This document shows positions 61,571 to 64,000 of a stretch of DNA of 64,000 nt, piece by piece; the first letter of the stretch is position 1, and every line of letters begins with the position of its first letter. The notes under the pieces were generated by a model. It did not search any database and was not told the origin of the DNA. It worked only from the letters and a program-made list of their open reading frames with translations. The translations under genes and the position numbers were made by a program. Source of the stretch: Sphingobacterium kitahiroshimense (GTDB lineage Bacteria > Bacteroidota > Bacteroidia > Sphingobacteriales > Sphingobacteriaceae); contig NZ_JAOQNK010000001.1 of the NCBI RefSeq assembly GCF_025961315.1, positions 2,728,001 to 2,792,000 on the forward strand, given 5' to 3'.

Positions 61571-63853
61571 TTATGCACTTGGCTTAACAGAGATTGCCTC
61601 TCCGTTAAAAATAATATTAATTTCTTGATTAGACTTATTGATCAGTTCAAAATCATGCTGTTTTATTTTTACAAATAATTTCACTCCCCTAAACTGAACA
61701 TGAAAAGCATAACTTTCCCAAGTTTTAGGAATGAAAGTTTGAAAAATCAATGTATTGTTTTTCACCCGCATCCCTGCAAAACCTTCGACGATAGACATCC
61801 AGGTTCCGGCCATCGATGTGATGTGTAATCCATCTTCGGTGTCATTGTTATAATCATCCAGATCTAAACGGGCTGTTCTAAGGTAAAATTCATATGCTTT
61901 AGCCTCATTACCCAATTTTGAAGCTAAAATAGCGTGAACACAGGGTGACAGTGAACTTTCATGAACAGTTCGCGGTTCATAAAAATCATAATTCTTTCTT
62001 ATCGTATCTAAATCATATTGATCTTCAAAGAAATATAAGCCTTGAAGTACATCTGCTTGTTTTATAAAACATGATCTCAAAATACGGTCCCAACTCCACT
62101 TTTGATTGATCGGTCGCTCTGTATCAGGCAAATCAGCAACTAAGACTTGCTCTTTATCTAAATAACCATCCTGTTGTAAAAATATCCCGCTTTCAGTATC
62201 GATCGGATAATATAAATGATCCATGACATGCTGCCATGCAACGGCTTCTTCTTGCTTAAAAGCAACTTTTTCAAATAAGACCTTTAGTTTGATATGATCA
62301 CTATCTTTTAACGTTTGTATGGATTCCAGCGTATACTTTAAACACCAGCTAGCAATCGTATTGGTATACCAGTTATTATTGACATTGTTTTCATATTCAT
62401 TAGGACCAGTAACTCCCAGTATAACATATTTATCCTTCTCCGCACTCCAGTTGACACGTTGTGCCCAGAAACGACTGATAGCGATCAATACTTCAAGCCC
62501 ATAATTTTCGACATATGACCAATCACCGGTATAGCGCTGATAATTGTAGATGGCAAAAGCAATTGCGCCATTACGGTGGATCTCTTCAAAAGTAATCTCC
62601 CATTCGTTATGACACTCTTCTCCATTCATTGTAACCATAGGATATAAAGCCGCTCCATTTGAAAAACCAAGTTTTGCGGCATTCTCAATCGCCTTATCCA
62701 GATGCTGATAGCGATACAGCAATAAATTGCGGGCAATAGCCGAGGGTTGCGTAGCAAGGTAAAAAGGAACACAATAAGCCTCTGTATCCCAATAGGTCAC
62801 ACCACCATACTTTTCACCCGTAAATCCTTTTGGACCAATATTAAGTCTGGAATCTTCGCCAGTATAAGTTTGGTATAATTGGAATATATTAAAACGAATA
62901 GCTTGCTGTGCGGCAACATCTGCAGTGATCTCAATATCACTTTCATTCCAGAAATTTCCCCAGGCCAATGCCTGATTATGTTGTAATTCATCAAATGTTA
63001 TGGCAGAAATTTTTTCGATATTTGCTTTTCCCGTCACAACTAATTCAGTTTCAGTATAATTTTGAGAAGTAACCATCGAAACACGTTTTTCTACAGAGAA
63101 TATATCGCCTGGCTCTATAGAAATTGCTACACTTTCAGAAACATATGCACCTTCTTTTGAAAGTTTGGATTCCAGAGTTTTATTATTTAAAGTAAAGTTA
63201 TTAAACAAATCAGCCCGGACTATGAAATCTGTTTTCTTCGTTTTCATCGTCACATTTAACTGTGAATCTGATGTACCACTTGAAATAAAATTCCAAAAAT
63301 GTTCATCATAGTTACTGTCTCTATTCACGACATCTCCTTCCAAATAAGACTCCACCTGTAAAGAAGCTTTTTGATTCAGAACTTGGATAGTATATTTTAA
63401 AGATGCTGTTTCAGACTGAAAAAGATGAAATATCCGCATGCTCTTTACACGAATCTCCACACCATTTTGAAGTCTTGCGTCAAAAGATCGAACTAATAAT
63501 CCATGCTTCATATCCAGTTTTCGTTGAAAACTATGTACATCACATTTTGCGAGATCCAAAACCTCACCATTCACTTCGATATGAAGACCAATCCAATTGA
63601 TAGCGTTAATAACCTTCGCAAAATATTCAGGATAACCATTTTTCCACCAACCAACGCGGGTTTTATCAGGATAATAAACTCCAGCCAAATATGATCCTGG
63701 CAATGATTTACCGCTATAGTCTTCTTCAAAATTTGCTCGTTGTCCCATTCTTCCATTTCCAATAGAAAATATACTTTCTGAGACTTCATTATATGCGGGC
63801 TGAAACCCTTCTTCTATGATATTCCACTCATCGTGGACGATGTAATTTTTCAT
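61571..63853 (-). CDS. Glycoside hydrolase family 65 protein (maltose phosphorylase type)
   Basis: A 760-aa GH65 enzyme, which phosphorolyses an alpha-glucobiose by inversion to glucose and beta-glucose 1-phosphate. It has an N-terminal beta-sandwich, a linker, an (alpha/alpha)6 catalytic barrel and a small C-terminal domain. The general-acid Glu486 is in GVTGPNEYENNVNN, matching the position expected for maltose phosphorylase (around 487). The absence of a signal peptide fits cytosolic phosphorolysis. Kojibiose, nigerose or trehalose specificity cannot be excluded. It sits between pgmB (15 bp upstream) and the MFS gene. Confidence 0.93.
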   Translation of the reverse strand: MKNYIVHDEWNIIEEGFQPAYNEVSESIFSIGNGRMGQRANFEEDYSGKSLPGSYLAGVYYPDKTRVGWWKNGYPEYFAKVINAINWIGLHIEVNGEVLDLAKCDVHSFQRKLDMKHGLLVRSFDARLQNGVEIRVKSMRIFHLFQSETASLKYTIQVLNQKASLQVESYLEGDVVNRDSNYDEHFWNFISSGTSDSQLNVTMKTKKTDFIVRADLFNNFTLNNKTLESKLSKEGAYVSESVAISIEPGDIFSVEKRVSMVTSQNYTETELVVTGKANIEKISAITFDELQHNQALAWGNFWNESDIEITADVAAQQAIRFNIFQLYQTYTGEDSRLNIGPKGFTGEKYGGVTYWDTEAYCVPFYLATQPSAIARNLLLYRYQHLDKAIENAAKLGFSNGAALYPMVTMNGEECHNEWEITFEEIHRNGAIAFAIYNYQRYTGDWSYVENYGLEVLIAISRFWAQRVNWSAEKDKYVILGVTGPNEYENNVNNNWYTNTIASWCLKYTLESIQTLKDSDHIKLKVLFEKVAFKQEEAVAWQHVMDHLYYPIDTESGIFLQQDGYLDKEQVLVADLPDTERPINQKWSWDRILRSCFIKQADVLQGLYFFEDQYDLDTIRKNYDFYEPRTVHESSLSPCVHAILASKLGNEAKAYEFYLRTARLDLDDYNNDTEDGLHITSMAGTWMSIVEGFAGMRVKNNTLIFQTFIPKTWESYAFHVQFRGVKLFVKIKQHDFELINKSNQEINIIFNGEAISVKPSA

Positions 63854-63868
63854 TGCAAAATCAACTAA

Positions 63869-64000
63869 TTAATTTAAAACTTCTTCCAAACTGCTGATTG
63901 ACAAATCGGTTCCATTCAAGTTTGAACCGATACCAATCACACTCATTCCTGCAGCCCTTGCAGCATCTACCCCGGCCTGCGCATCTTCAAACACCAGACA
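63869..64000 (-). CDS. pgmB: Beta-phosphoglucomutase, C-terminal end
   Basis: Partial: the last 43 codons and stop of a HAD-family enzyme, with the rest beyond the window edge. The visible part reads CLVFEDAQAGVDAARAAGMS (about 20 residues), the HAD motif IV region with EDAxAG, typical of beta-phosphoglucomutase. It converts beta-glucose 1-phosphate to glucose 6-phosphate. The position just upstream of GH65 (15 bp) supports the assignment. Confidence 0.85.
   Translation of the reverse strand, partial: CLVFEDAQAGVDAARAAGMSVIGIGSNLNGTDLSISSLEEVLN

Noticed and set aside
61552..61578. Longer MFS start at GTG 61578
   Set aside because: Possible, but ATG 61551 gives a cleaner start; the difference is nine residues and the choice is uncertain.
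1..64000. CRISPR arrays, insertion sequences, prophage or integrase genes
   Set aside because: No repeat-spacer pattern, transposase or integrase ORF, or attachment-site-like duplication was seen; the longer repeats are hairpins or operators.

Overview
The window is chromosomal DNA from a low-GC member of the Bacteroidota, most likely a Sphingobacterium-type Sphingobacteriaceae. Evidence for this: a SusC/SusD pair, BT_3928-, DUF4252-, DUF6266- and DUF4886-family proteins, a Bacteroidetes-type LptD and trigger factor, many TAnnTTTG promoter boxes with TTG about 19-20 nt upstream, few Shine-Dalgarno sequences, and lipoproteins with short Cys-ended signal peptides. There are 58 protein genes (one cut at each end) and one tRNA. 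I see no rRNA, CRISPR array, insertion sequence or prophage.

Layout. 0-1.3 kb: start of the division/cell wall cluster (mraZ-rsmH, leftward) with a phased MraZ operator. 1.7-9.8 kb: aspS, a solitary lutB, an acyltransferase, a basic secreted protein, an orphan TonB, a lipoprotein and tsaD. 9.9-16 kb: tamB, trigger factor and tRNA-Leu(UAG). 16-19 kb: a compact creD locus (six-helix membrane protein, HTH_34 regulator, Coq4-like protein, CreD) with the same palindrome upstream of both halves. 19-22 kb: sparse accessory DNA with a DUF6266 gene, a methyltransferase and a self-contained small-protein unit with a structured leader. 22-36.8 kb: envelope and housekeeping genes (S9 peptidase, MlaD, amidase, LptD, CinA, 2-oxoacid dehydrogenase E2, MATE, TatA, Tex). 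36.9-42 kb: an orphan susCD pair. 42-42.7 kb: an AT-rich intergenic region with about ten DnaA-box-like 9-mers, a candidate replication origin or DnaA-titration site. 42.7-45.6 kb: cysE-cysM and an overlapping HipA-like kinase/DUF3037 pair. 45.8-49 kb: an operon of tandem-domain DUF1599, BT_3928-family protein, shikimate kinase and a glycerophosphodiesterase-like lipoprotein. 49-55 kb: CoA-transferase, AraC regulator plus DUF1080 protein, rpsT, a TrmH-family methyltransferase and sucD. 54.9-57.5 kb: an ECF sigma factor, a membrane-anchored partner and three DUF4252 proteins. 57.7-60.1 kb: DinB-family protein, a deacetylase-like protein and a DUF4886 hydrolase. 60.2-64 kb: maltose-type module (beta-phosphoglucomutase, GH65 phosphorylase, MFS transporter).

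How the parts fit. Much of the window serves the envelope: TamB, LptD, MlaD, amidase, TonB, SusCD, TatA, CreD and probably the DUF4252 operon. cysE and cysM together make cysteine from serine. The GH65/pgmB/MFS set imports an alpha-glucobiose and phosphorolyses it to glucose and glucose 6-phosphate. The most interesting non-routine items are the DnaA-box cluster, the paired creD-locus operators with a Coq4-like enzyme, the ECF/DUF4252 operon, the HipA-like/DUF3037 pair and the small-protein unit at 21.5-22.0 kb. All calls were made by reading the sequence; no search or folding program was run.
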